Origin: Bacteroidota bacterium | GTDB lineage: Bacteria > Bacteroidota > Bacteroidia > JACPRZ01 | Direction: 5' to 3' | NCBI GenBank assembly: GCA_016193485.1 | Contig: JACPRZ010000032.1 | Span: 1 to 36,747, forward strand | Length of the DNA stretch: 36,747 nt | Shown here: piece by piece, positions 26,453 to 33,987 of the stretch | Layout of the letters: every line of letters begins with the position of its first letter | Numbering within the stretch: the first letter of the stretch is position 1 | The notes under the pieces: model-generated | The model's input: the letters and a program-made list of their open reading frames with translations, nothing else | Told to the model about the DNA's origin: nothing | Databases searched by the model: none | Position numbers and translations under genes: made by a program

Positions 26453-27424
26453 TTAATCTTTTTTGATTATTATATTTATATATGGATAACAAAATCCCTT
26501 TTGCAGTCCCTTTTTAAAAGTTTGAAGTAACTTAATATAGTTAAATTGATTTTTTGTGAATTTAATACAATCATTATTTTCAAATTCATCCAGAGAACTC
26601 ACAATATTTAAGTCCTTTACATTCTTAACAGATAATTCCAATTCATGAAAACTAAATCCTCTTCCTCTTCTTATAAAGTGAATCATATTTTTATCGTTAA
26701 GGTCTCTAAACAAATCTTTAAAATCAACTCTGCCTGAATACTTAGAGTACATAAAAGCGAGTTCATCGGGCAACCAGTTAAAAAAGGGCAATAATGATGT
26801 ATGGGAATCATCATACCATAAACGGTTGGGTGTTTCAACAATAACTAAGAAAGAAGATGGGTGAAGCATGTTCCATGCATCTGATAATGATATTATCCTT
26901 TCTTCTATAGTCATGTGTTCTATTGAGGCGAAAAAGATAATAAAATCAAACTTTTTATGGGGAAAAAGATTTTTTATCTGAATTGCATTTGCAAGATGAA
27001 ATTCGGATTTCTGCCGGGCAATCCTTAATCTGTCTTTTGCAACCTGCAAAGCGCCTTCATCAATATCAATGGCGGTTACATCGGCACCTTGTTCTGATAG
27101 CGCTAATGTTGAAGCGCCTGTGCCACATCCTATTTCCAAAACAGATGAGTTTCTTATTTTTTTTATACTCTTAAGCCATGGCAAATAACGTTTTCTGGCA
27201 TCATTTAAACGGTTCCATAAATGGTCATTAAGATCTTTTTCATAACAATCTTCCAATTCTTTATTAAGATGCGTGGGTCTGCGTTGATAATTGATACGAA
27301 CAGATAGCGATAATTCCTCAAGTTCTTCGTTGGTGAATTTGCAATAGTTATGTTTCAGTTCATCCGGCATCTTATTAAACAAACGTGTAATAGGTTTTAT
27401 AGTGTTCTTAATTATTTGTTTCAT
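26453..27424 (-). CDS. Class I SAM-dependent methyltransferase
   Basis: 323 residues from ATG 27424. An upstream in-frame extension translates the heptad spacer and is unlikely to be real. The SAM motif I is VLEIGCGTGASTLALSEQGADVTAIDIDEGAL (about residues 105-136). Motif II reads FDFIIFFASIEHMTIEER, and post II reads LHPSSFLVIVETPNR. The C-terminal third (residues ~205-323) is not recognised. The substrate is unknown; ubiE-like and glycan-locus methyltransferases share this core. It reads away from a TlpA-like gene, with 86 bp of mostly repeat between. Confidence 0.85.
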   Translation of the reverse strand: MKQIIKNTIKPITRLFNKMPDELKHNYCKFTNEELEELSLSVRINYQRRPTHLNKELEDCYEKDLNDHLWNRLNDARKRYLPWLKSIKKIRNSSVLEIGCGTGASTLALSEQGADVTAIDIDEGALQVAKDRLRIARQKSEFHLANAIQIKNLFPHKKFDFIIFFASIEHMTIEERIISLSDAWNMLHPSSFLVIVETPNRLWYDDSHTSLLPFFNWLPDELAFMYSKYSGRVDFKDLFRDLNDKNMIHFIRRGRGFSFHELELSVKNVKDLNIVSSLDEFENNDCIKFTKNQFNYIKLLQTFKKGLQKGFCYPYINIIIKKD

Positions 27425-27466
27425 AATTATCCAACGGTAAAAAAAGAAACAAAAAAGTGTGTTTTC

Positions 27467-27501
27467 CCTGTCTCCTGTTTCCTGTCTCCCGTCTCCTATC
27501 G
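27467..27501. repeat. Heptad repeat CCTGTCT-type, five units
   Basis: Five consecutive 7-bp words: CCTGTCT, CCTGTTT, CCTGTCT, CCCGTCT, CCTATCG. They occupy the spacer between the TlpA-like gene and the methyltransferase start. Read on the minus strand they encode the false leader GDGRQETGDRE. Confidence 0.7.
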
Positions 27502-27510
27502 CCACTTTCA

Positions 27511-28647
27511 CTAACCACCTCCTAATATCTCTTCCAATTTCTGCTCCAGCGCTCCCCCCCGCAGGTTCTTCGCAATGATCTTTCCTTCCCGGTCAATAAG
27601 CACCGTCATCGGGATTCCTGAAATATCGTACATCTTTACAACTACCGAATTCCAGTAGGCGAGGTCGCTTACATGAACCCAGGCAAGTCCGTCCGTTTTA
27701 ATGGCGTTCAGCCAGGCATCCCTGTTTTTGTCAAGCGACACACCGTAAATTTCAAAGCCCTTGCTTCTGAATTTATGATATACCCGCACCACATTGGGAT
27801 TTTCCATCCTGCAAGGCCGGCACCAGGATGCCCAAAAGTCAATCAACACGATTTTTCCGCGCAAGGCAGAGAGGGCGACCGGTTTCCCGTCAGGGTCATT
27901 GAGGACAATTTCAGGAGCCATTGTCCCCGTGGCAAGCCGCGATAGTTGTTTTGCGCGGTCAGCGAGATTTTTCACAAGAGGAGAGTTCGGATATTTTGCA
28001 GTAAGCGCTTCGGCTGCCCGGATGTAATAGGTTGCATCGGTTTCCGGGTTAAGGTATTGCACTGCGGAGAGGAGAGAGAAATCATCCGGATATGATGAGA
28101 TAAAATTCCGGATAAAAGTCATCTGCGCCCCCTGGATCATCCTGAAATGGTTTTCCAATGCCCTGAAAGCCGAATCCTGCGATGGTGTTCCCTGGAAAGC
28201 GGAAAAAATCCTTCGCAGCGAATCAAGTTGTGAATTTGAACGGATTATATATTGGTGAACCTGCCTCAGGCGATCCGATGGAACAGAACCGGATACACTA
28301 TAGGTAGTTCCGATGCTGAATGCCGATGCTGTCACCCGGATGGAATCAACCGTATCAACAATAAGGGTAAGGAAATTTGCGGGAGAAAGCCGCAGGCGGT
28401 AAAATCCAAAATCACGAATCTTCGGAGTCAACCGGAAATTGCCATTTTCATCAATGCCGGAGGAATCAAGAGGAAGTACCGCAGAAATATCAATGCGGTC
28501 TATGTAAATTTTCGCATTTTGTCCGGCATCGCTGATCGTTCCTGTAATTAGAACATTTTCTTTTTTCTTACCGGTGCAGCCGAATATCAAAAGTGAGATA
28601 CCGGCTATTGCGAGGAGCGGTTTGTACAGGGACCTAAATAATTGCAT
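27511..28647 (-). CDS. TlpA-like thiol-disulfide lipoprotein with DUF4369-like N-terminus
   Basis: 378-residue periplasmic lipoprotein with a thioredoxin fold. A signal peptide with lipobox LLIFGC gives lipid attachment at C24. Residues ~30-125 resemble the DUF4369 beta domain common in Bacteroidota (VLITGTISDAGQNAKIYIDRI). A helical linker follows. The C-terminal thioredoxin domain (from ~240) has APEIVLNDPDGKPVALSALRGKIVLIDFWASWCRPCR with the redox pair C276/C279, and the cis-proline loop GIPMTVLID. It probably reduces or isomerises disulfides in exported proteins or serves cytochrome c maturation. Which of these cannot be told from the neighbours. Confidence 0.92.
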   Translation of the reverse strand: MQLFRSLYKPLLAIAGISLLIFGCTGKKKENVLITGTISDAGQNAKIYIDRIDISAVLPLDSSGIDENGNFRLTPKIRDFGFYRLRLSPANFLTLIVDTVDSIRVTASAFSIGTTYSVSGSVPSDRLRQVHQYIIRSNSQLDSLRRIFSAFQGTPSQDSAFRALENHFRMIQGAQMTFIRNFISSYPDDFSLLSAVQYLNPETDATYYIRAAEALTAKYPNSPLVKNLADRAKQLSRLATGTMAPEIVLNDPDGKPVALSALRGKIVLIDFWASWCRPCRMENPNVVRVYHKFRSKGFEIYGVSLDKNRDAWLNAIKTDGLAWVHVSDLAYWNSVVVKMYDISGIPMTVLIDREGKIIAKNLRGGALEQKLEEILGGG

Positions 28648-28784
28648 ATAAAAAAAATCAGGATAAGGAAAATTAATTGAATTATGCTATAATGCGAATA
28701 TACGAATCAATACCAATGATACGAATATTCATAAATATTATTTTTACTGTCAGCCAGTAATAGTAAACATTATGAATACTTCCA

Positions 28785-30518
28785 TTATTGTTTTATTAAT
28801 TTGATATAATTGGTCCCGGTAGAATAAACAATCCTCATCAAATAGATACCACCGGGGAGAAACGATAGGCCTTCAAGATAGAGGGGGTTATAGGTTTTTA
28901 CCGACACTTTATTTGAACCGGAAAGGATTACCCTGCCGGTGAGATCGGTAAGTTCAATGCGAATAACCTGCGATGAATTTGAATAAAAAGTTATGATGAT
29001 ATCGCGATTGAAAGGATTGGGAAAAAGAGAGATCAGTTTGTCTGCAGAAACCGAATCGGGATTAATTCCTTTCAGGAGTAAATCGGCATCGAATAAATCG
29101 GGAATCCCGTAGCCGAGCAATGTATCGGGATTGAAGTATTGATTTGCGCTTTTGATAATGGCGCGGTAAATTTCCATATTTGAAGCAGCAGGATTCGCCT
29201 GCCACAGGCATGCCGCAAATCCGGATATCAGCGGTGTAGCCACCGATGTCCCGTTCGCTTTTGTGATCCCGCCATAAGGTGACGCCACTGTAGTTCCCTT
29301 GCCCATTGCCGCAATATCGGGCTTTATTCTGCCGTCAGCAGCGGGACCTTTTGAACTGAACGAAGCATAAACTGCGGTTGCGTCAACAGCCCCGACAGCC
29401 ATTACGCTGTCTCCATCGGCAGGAGCGGTTATGTATTGCCATTCATCATTGCCTTCATTGCCGGCAGCACAGATAACCATCATTCCTTTTGAGGCGGCCA
29501 TATCCGAAGCAGAGGATATGGGAATTATATCGCCATTCAGATCGGCATAGGAATGGTTGTAGAGGGTATCATCAAAAACCGAATAGCCGAGCGAGGTGGA
29601 TAATATATCGGCACCGGCACTGTCGGCATATTCTGCCGCTGAAGCCCAGTTGATTTCTTCGATGGGATTTTCAGCCGGGGCTTCGCTTCGCAGCAGGAGA
29701 TATTTTGCTTTCGGAGCGCTCCCGATCAACTGTCCCGGCAAATTCCCTGCAAGAGCCGATAGTACCTGCATTCCATGCCAGCCGTCTTCATAAACACTGT
29801 CCTCTAAGTCAACAAAGTCCTTAGTTGCGATAATCCCGCCCTGCGCCCGCAACGAATCAAAAGCGGAAAGAATATCAACCTTATAAAAACCCGCATCAAT
29901 TACAGCGATAACCATTCCCTGCCCGAGAAAATTTCTTTCATGGAGCGTATGGCCGTTGACCATACTCACCTGGGTATATGAATCGCCATATTTTTCCCAT
30001 TGAACGCCTTCCGATATTTTATAATGAATATCGTATTCATTATTTTCATCATGTTTCACTTCCTTTTTTACTACCGGAAGGTTTTTTTCATTTTTGAGCG
30101 GAGAATATTCGGAGATTTTTTTTGCCATGCCAACCGGAGAAAATCCTTCAACAAATGGTAATGCTGAAATTTTATCCAGCACGGCAGGATCATTGCAGCC
30201 GGCAGTATCAATAGTAACCGAATTAAACCATTTTGAACAGTTCAGGATTTTTACACCGAGATTTTTTACCGCGACTACATAGGAATCATTCACCGGCAGA
30301 TCATTGTCCGTAACTGTGATATTGAATTTTGTCCGTCTCTCAATAGCCCGCTGCGATAAGAATTGCTCCGGCTGCGTTAAACTGTAAGCGGAATTATTTT
30401 TATCGGCAAAACGGATCCAGAAACGGTTCGGGGCGACCTGGGAAAGAGCATGGCCTGCATATAGCAAAAATAAGATGAGTAAAAGCAGGGAATTCATACT
30501 ATACTTGCGCTGTATCAT
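28785..30518 (-). CDS. Subtilisin-like (S8) serine protease with T9SS type-A tail
   Basis: 577 residues, secreted. The signal peptide ends at LSQ (about residue 27). A propeptide-like region runs to ~195. The catalytic triad is D208 (IAVIDAGFY), H248 (EDGWHGMQV) and S425 (NGTSVATPL), with the oxyanion asparagine N354 in CAAGNEGNDEW. The last ~80 residues (ISLFPNPFNRDIIITFYSNSS ... GGIYLMRIVYSTGTNYIKLIKQ) form a T9SS sorting domain. It is likely a surface or secreted digestive protease. ATG 30518 was used; a second ATG seven codons in is also possible. The 137-bp gap after the stop (28648-28784) holds AT-rich sequence with ATACGAAT words and a weak TTACTG/CAGTAA hairpin, but no gene. Confidence 0.93.
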   Translation of the reverse strand: MIQRKYSMNSLLLLILFLLYAGHALSQVAPNRFWIRFADKNNSAYSLTQPEQFLSQRAIERRTKFNITVTDNDLPVNDSYVVAVKNLGVKILNCSKWFNSVTIDTAGCNDPAVLDKISALPFVEGFSPVGMAKKISEYSPLKNEKNLPVVKKEVKHDENNEYDIHYKISEGVQWEKYGDSYTQVSMVNGHTLHERNFLGQGMVIAVIDAGFYKVDILSAFDSLRAQGGIIATKDFVDLEDSVYEDGWHGMQVLSALAGNLPGQLIGSAPKAKYLLLRSEAPAENPIEEINWASAAEYADSAGADILSTSLGYSVFDDTLYNHSYADLNGDIIPISSASDMAASKGMMVICAAGNEGNDEWQYITAPADGDSVMAVGAVDATAVYASFSSKGPAADGRIKPDIAAMGKGTTVASPYGGITKANGTSVATPLISGFAACLWQANPAASNMEIYRAIIKSANQYFNPDTLLGYGIPDLFDADLLLKGINPDSVSADKLISLFPNPFNRDIIITFYSNSSQVIRIELTDLTGRVILSGSNKVSVKTYNPLYLEGLSFLPGGIYLMRIVYSTGTNYIKLIKQ

Positions 30519-30531
30519 TTTGTAAGAAAAT

Positions 30532-30559
30532 AGTTGGCAGTTGGCAATAGGCAGTTGGC
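30532..30559. repeat. Heptad repeat AGTTGGC-type, four units
   Basis: Four direct 7-bp words: AGTTGGC, AGTTGGC, AATAGGC, AGTTGGC. They fill the short spacer between the lipoprotein gene and the S8 protease start. Confidence 0.7.
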
Positions 30560-30582
30560 AAAATTACCCTTGCCGAATATTT

Positions 30583-31293
30583 TTATTCGGTTTTCAAAGA
30601 TTTAATAACAATACTATATTCCACGCCTTTATTTACGGTACCGTCAATGTTTTTAGTGAAATTTTTATAACTTCTTTTTATCAATCCGGCATTTTTGGCA
30701 TATTGTTCCGATATGTATTTTGTTTCAACGAGGTTAAGTTCATCCTGTTGTATCACGGTAACCGTGGAATCAAAGGCGATGTTATTTATCATATCTGCAG
30801 CATCGGTTTGAGCGTAGGTATATTCCATTTCCCCGAGAGAATTATACGCGTTTCCGTTCCACGAATCACCGCTCTTCACCGGAAAAATAAGTTTAATATA
30901 CCGCTGGTTTTCTTCCACGCGTTCTGCCGCTGATGCGTTCCGGTTGGCATACCAGACATCCCTTATGGTCCACTGGCCTGTAGAATCGGGCCTTATGTAC
31001 CGCTCTATCCGGTACGTCAGGCGGTCCGAATTATCAAGAAATTCCGATTCAACAAATTCTTTCAGTTCCCAATGAGAAATTTTTACCGTTTTGCCGAAAT
31101 CATATACTATGGAATCAACATCATAAATTATCCAGTCGCCAACCTCCAGAGGAAAGTATCCAAATCCCTGGTCCGGAGCGGCTTTTTTGTCTGGTTTGCA
31201 ACCATGAAATAAATTCAAAAATAAGATCCAATATCCTATTACCAATATCCAATTATGAAGTAAATAAGTGTTTTTATGTTGGAAATTATACAT
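30583..31293 (-). CDS. Unknown lipoprotein whose signal peptide is encoded by a heptad repeat
   Basis: 236 residues, function not recognised. The N-terminus contains a hydrophobic run NWILVIGYWILFLNLFHGC, so lipid attachment at the cysteine is plausible. The mature part begins KPDKKAAPDQGFGYFPLEVGDWIIYDVDSIVYD, a pattern seen in Bacteroidota lipoproteins of unknown role (FPLxVGxxWxY). The rest looks like an all-beta domain (RLTYRIERYIRP, YTYAQTDAADM). The hydrophobic core of the signal is the translation of four heptads at 31226-31253. No later ATG precedes the mature domain, so ATG 31293 is used. Downstream comes the S8 protease, 64 bp after the stop. Confidence 0.7.
   Translation of the reverse strand: MYNFQHKNTYLLHNWILVIGYWILFLNLFHGCKPDKKAAPDQGFGYFPLEVGDWIIYDVDSIVYDFGKTVKISHWELKEFVESEFLDNSDRLTYRIERYIRPDSTGQWTIRDVWYANRNASAAERVEENQRYIKLIFPVKSGDSWNGNAYNSLGEMEYTYAQTDAADMINNIAFDSTVTVIQQDELNLVETKYISEQYAKNAGLIKRSYKNFTKNIDGTVNKGVEYSIVIKSLKTE
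31226..31253. repeat. Heptad repeat ATCCAAT-type, four units, inside a signal peptide
   Basis: Four direct 7-bp words: ATCCAAT, ATCCTAT, TACCAAT, ATCCAAT. Because 3 x 7 is 21, the array translates as a 7-residue repeat (NWILVIG, YWIL) on the minus strand and forms the hydrophobic core of the lipoprotein leader. Confidence 0.7.
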
Positions 31294-31369
31294 TGATTAT
31301 GGGATATAGTTACGAATATTTCGAATCCTTTGAACTTGTGATTTTGTTCCGATAATTATCGGGATGGGT

Positions 31370-31397
31370 CTTGGGACTTGGAATTTGGGTCTTGGGT
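31370..31397. repeat. Heptad repeat CTTGGGA-type at 3' end of mnmA
   Basis: Four 7-bp words CTTGGGA, CTTGGAA, TTTGGGT, CTTGGGT end 3 bp before the mnmA stop (31401). The same word family forms the large array at the other end of mnmA. Confidence 0.65.
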
Positions 31398-31400
31398 CTT

Positions 31401-32477
31401 TCACTCAATTATCCCCCCTCCAACCAGGTCATCGCCTTCGTAAAAAACAGCCGACTGGCCAGGTGTTATTGCCGTTACCGGTTTATGAAAGTGAACGTAA
31501 ATTTTATCTTCTTTTTGCGTAATGGCGCTCATTGCGCCTTTATCCCTGTAACGAATTTTGGTGAGTACATCCAAATTATCAGGGATTCTGTCATATTTCA
31601 CCAGGTTCACTTCTTTCACTGCCATTTCCTGTTTAAGCAGATGTTCGCGCGGACCGAGAACAACGGTATTGGTGACAGGGTCAATGGAAGTCACGTAGTT
31701 CGGGTTGCCGGTAGCCACCTTTAATCCTTTCCTCTGCCCGATGGTATAATAGGGATAACCTTCATGAGCGCCTATTATTGTTCCATCCGCCAGCGTCATT
31801 TTTCCGCTATTGAGATCCCGGTCATGGCCATTCATCCTTCTTTTGAGAAAAGAGCGGTAATCGTTATCAGGAATAAAACATATTTCATAACTTTCATTTT
31901 TCTTAGTTAGTTCTGTCATGCCAAATTTGTGAGCGAGTTGCCGGACCTCCTGTTTTTTGTAATTTGCCAGCGGGAAAACCGTGCGGGCAAGATTTTCCTG
32001 GCTTATTCCCCAGAGAACATAGGATTGATCCTTGTTTTCATCCCTGCCGCGTGATACAATATACCGGCCGTTTTCACAGCGTATCCCGGCATAATGTCCC
32101 GTTGCAATATATGCGCAATTCAGTTTATCCGCCCTTTGCAGGAGGGCTTCCCATTTAATAAACGTATTGCAAAGAACACAGGGATTAGGTGTCCGGCCCG
32201 CCATGTATTCACTGACGAAATTATCAATGATTTTATTTCCGAACTCTTCGCGCAGGTCAATGATGTAATGCGGAAAGTTGTATTTAACGGCCACATTCCT
32301 GGCGTCATTTATTGAATCCAGAGAGCAGCAGCCGGTTTCTTTTTTTGTGCCGCCAGACGAATGATAATCCCATGTTTTCATGGTAACCCCAATAACCTCA
32401 TGGCCCTGTTCATGCAACAGGACGGCAGCGATGGTACTGTCAATACCACCGCTCATGGCGACAAGTATTCGGCTCAT
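31401..32477 (-). CDS. mnmA: tRNA-specific 2-thiouridylase MnmA
   Basis: Thiolates uridine 34 of tRNAs for Lys, Glu and Gln, with sulfur from a TusE/IscS-type relay. 358 residues from ATG 32477. The PP-loop ILVAMSGGIDSTIAAVLL is at the N-terminus. The catalytic cysteines are C103 (NPCVLCNTFIKW) and C200 (SYEICFIPD). YIATGHYA, DENKDQSYVL and GQRKGLKVATG are conserved blocks, and the C-terminal beta-barrel is intact. The open frame runs 125 codons farther upstream, but only through the heptad array and across the neighbour's end, since a 7-bp repeat has no stop in this frame. That extension is rejected. Confidence 0.96.
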   Translation of the reverse strand: MSRILVAMSGGIDSTIAAVLLHEQGHEVIGVTMKTWDYHSSGGTKKETGCCSLDSINDARNVAVKYNFPHYIIDLREEFGNKIIDNFVSEYMAGRTPNPCVLCNTFIKWEALLQRADKLNCAYIATGHYAGIRCENGRYIVSRGRDENKDQSYVLWGISQENLARTVFPLANYKKQEVRQLAHKFGMTELTKKNESYEICFIPDNDYRSFLKRRMNGHDRDLNSGKMTLADGTIIGAHEGYPYYTIGQRKGLKVATGNPNYVTSIDPVTNTVVLGPREHLLKQEMAVKEVNLVKYDRIPDNLDVLTKIRYRDKGAMSAITQKEDKIYVHFHKPVTAITPGQSAVFYEGDDLVGGGIIE

Positions 32478-32498
32478 AAAAGATAAAAGGCGTATTTC

Positions 32499-32631
32499 CT
32501 TGGGACTTGTGACTTGTAACTTGTAACTTGGGACTTGTAACTTGTAACTTGGGACTTGTAACTTGGGACTTGTGACTTGTAACTTGTAACTTGTGACTTG
32601 TAACTTGTGACTTGTAACTTGTAACTTGGGA
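32499..32631. repeat. 19-unit heptad array CTTGNNA
   Basis: Nineteen uninterrupted 7-bp units of the form CTTGNNA (133 bp). Only the two middle bases vary and take just three values: TA in ten units, GG in five, TG in four. It ends 3 bp before the stop codon of the MORN-repeat gene and begins 21 bp upstream of the mnmA start, so it fills the whole spacer. There is no hairpin potential within one strand. Confidence 0.95.
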
Positions 32632-32634
32632 CTT

Positions 32635-33600
32635 TTACCTTTCCCCTCCCGGTGCATCCTTAAATATTGTTTTATCGTCAATCTCACCTTCTTTAAATTC
32701 GCGGTATTCACCTTTTTTGATCTTATCTTCTTCCAGTTTTTTCTCAATTTCGTTAATTTCTTCCTCGTTAAGCAATATTCCCATCCTGAATTTTTTCCGG
32801 TAAAGGATAGAACCGTCTTCATTAAAATATGTCCACACCGAATCGGAGGCATTGTTATTATACAGGCCGGTTGTTCTCAGTTTCCCGGAAGGGTAATAAT
32901 ATTTTATTTCCCCGTGCAGCGCTCCGTTCAAATATTTGGATTTTGATTTAGGAATGCCGGTATCGAAATATTCGGCAAACGGACCGTTCAGGAGATCCAT
33001 CCGGTAAAATTTTTCAGCGGCAGTTTTTCCATTGGAATAGTAAGCAGTTGAATGGCCGTTCTTAAATCCCATGGACCATGTCTCTGTTGAAATAAGAAAA
33101 CCATCCGGGTCATAAAACCGCCAGATACTGTCGCGTTTTTCCTGCCTGTAGATACCGGTGGCTTTCAGTTTGCCATCTTCATAATAAAAATGAGACGATG
33201 CGGCTTTGTTGTTGTCATAAAAGATCATATCAACTTTCAGTTTTCCGTTGGCATAATAATGGCGTACCAGGTCAATCGGTTTATCTTCTCTGAAATAGCC
33301 CATGAACAGAAGTTTACCGTTTTCATCATATTTTTTCCACAGCCCTGTTTTGAGGCCCAGCGAATCGGTGCGGTTGATGTTTGCGGTGTCCGGTACATTG
33401 GATTGTTTGGTTTGTGAAAAAGCAAGTAGGCAATGGAATGATAAAAGTAAAAGAATATAATTTTTGTTACTACCCAGTGCCCCAAAAATGCAGCCACAGA
33501 TTATACGGATTAAAAATGACTTTTTTGCATTATTAATAAAAAATCCGTGCAATCTGCGGCAAGAAACAGGTGCGCAGGACAATAACACATATTTATTCAT
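32635..33600 (-). CDS. MORN-variant repeat protein (YwqK-like)
   Basis: About eight 22-24-residue MORN-like repeats, e.g. GLWKKYDENGKLLFMGYF, VRHYYANGKLKVDMIFYD, GEIKYYYPSGKLRTTGLY, SVWTYFNEDGSILYRKKF. A charged, helical tail follows (EEINEIEKKLEEDKIKKGEY). A signal peptide core NYILLLLSFHCLLAFSQ is present, so the protein is exported. Databases often call these 'YwqK family antitoxin' after one member; nothing here supports a toxin pair. The ATG at 33600 adds 49 residues before the signal, translating an inverted-repeat element. No ATG, GTG or TTG lies just before the signal peptide, so the native 5' end may have been altered. Confidence 0.75.
   Translation of the reverse strand: MNKYVLLSCAPVSCRRLHGFFINNAKKSFLIRIICGCIFGALGSNKNYILLLLSFHCLLAFSQTKQSNVPDTANINRTDSLGLKTGLWKKYDENGKLLFMGYFREDKPIDLVRHYYANGKLKVDMIFYDNNKAASSHFYYEDGKLKATGIYRQEKRDSIWRFYDPDGFLISTETWSMGFKNGHSTAYYSNGKTAAEKFYRMDLLNGPFAEYFDTGIPKSKSKYLNGALHGEIKYYYPSGKLRTTGLYNNNASDSVWTYFNEDGSILYRKKFRMGILLNEEEINEIEKKLEEDKIKKGEYREFKEGEIDDKTIFKDAPGGER
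33494..33559. repeat. Inverted repeat at the 5' end of the MORN gene
   Basis: Arms CCACAGATTATACGGATT (33494-33511) and AATCCGTGCAATCTGCGG (33542-33559) are inverted copies with three mismatches and a 30-base loop. I recall close variants ('AATCCGTGTAATCTGTGG') as dispersed palindromic spacers in many Bacteroidota genomes. It lies exactly where the MORN gene's start codon would be expected. Confidence 0.65.
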
Positions 33601-33622
33601 AATTCCGGAAACCCGGTATTGT

Positions 33623-33759
33623 TATACTGATGCTGAATGATTTTGTGCTGACGCTTCGGTACAGCATTCTGACATTTATCGTCAGAACAAATCATTCAGA
33701 TCAGGATATACTGATGAATTTGATTTTGCATACTTGCAAAATCAAATTCCGTCAGTATA
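33623..33759. repeat. 137-bp composite palindromic element (MITE-like)
   Basis: Ends are TATACTGATG (33623) and CGTCAGTATA (to 33759), inverted with one mismatch. Inside, 33623-33652 pairs imperfectly with 33681-33710, TTCTGAC/GTCAGAA (33667-33673/33681-33687) is a perfect nested hairpin, and 33707-33730 pairs with 33735-33759 across a 4-base loop with one indel. TATACTGATG recurs at 33707. No open frame inside. Confidence 0.75.
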
Positions 33760-33764
33760 TTATG

Positions 33765-33772
33765 CAAATTTA
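33765..33772 (-). promoter_or_regulatory. Putative -7 box for MORN gene
   Basis: Minus strand TAAATTTG, a perfect TAnnTTTG match just outside the palindromic element. A transcript from here would carry that element and the second inverted repeat in its leader. No -33 match seen. Confidence 0.35.
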
Positions 33773-33868
33773 CGAATAAAGGTGGCAGAAGGGTGAAGAG
33801 AATATTTTTCGCGCTTCGGCAATGGTAAGAAGTAGCGCAAATCCGGCATACGATATTCGGAGATACGC

Positions 33869-33876
33869 TATATTTG
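33869..33876 (+). promoter_or_regulatory. Putative -7 box for the right-hand accessory genes
   Basis: TATATTTG, a perfect TAnnTTTG match, about 110 bp upstream of the membrane-protein gene. The 387-bp gap 33601-33987 holds no gene. Besides the palindromic element it contains CTTACGTTGGCGGCAACCC (33897-33915) and a GACA/ACGAC-rich stretch (33918-33976). Confidence 0.4.
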
Positions 33877-33987
33877 TGCGGATAATAGCGGATATACTTA
33901 CGTTGGCGGCAACCCTATGACGACAGTGTAGACATCAAACTTGACAGCGGACAGACACGACAAAATAATTAACAAGACAGAAAATTA

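Noticed and set aside
27425-27511. 29-codon N-terminal extension of the methyltransferase
   Set aside because: GDGRQETGDRE is the translation of the CCTGTCT heptads; ATG 27424 gives a sensible start.
28744-28760. TTACTG/CAGTAA hairpin after the S8 protease gene as a terminator
   Set aside because: Only 6-bp arms, and no T-run follows in the direction of transcription.
32478-32852. 125-codon N-terminal extension of mnmA
   Set aside because: It translates the heptad array (VTSHKLQ-type repeats) and the neighbour's end. The normal MnmA start MSRILVAMSGG is at 32477.
32635-33600. MORN protein as an antitoxin of a toxin-antitoxin pair
   Set aside because: The 'YwqK antitoxin' name is inherited; the protein has a signal peptide and no toxin gene adjoins it.
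33897-33915. CTTACGTTGGCGGCAACCC as an integron attC site
   Set aside because: It does not satisfy the GTTRRRY/RYYYAAC core pair, and no integrase is in the window.
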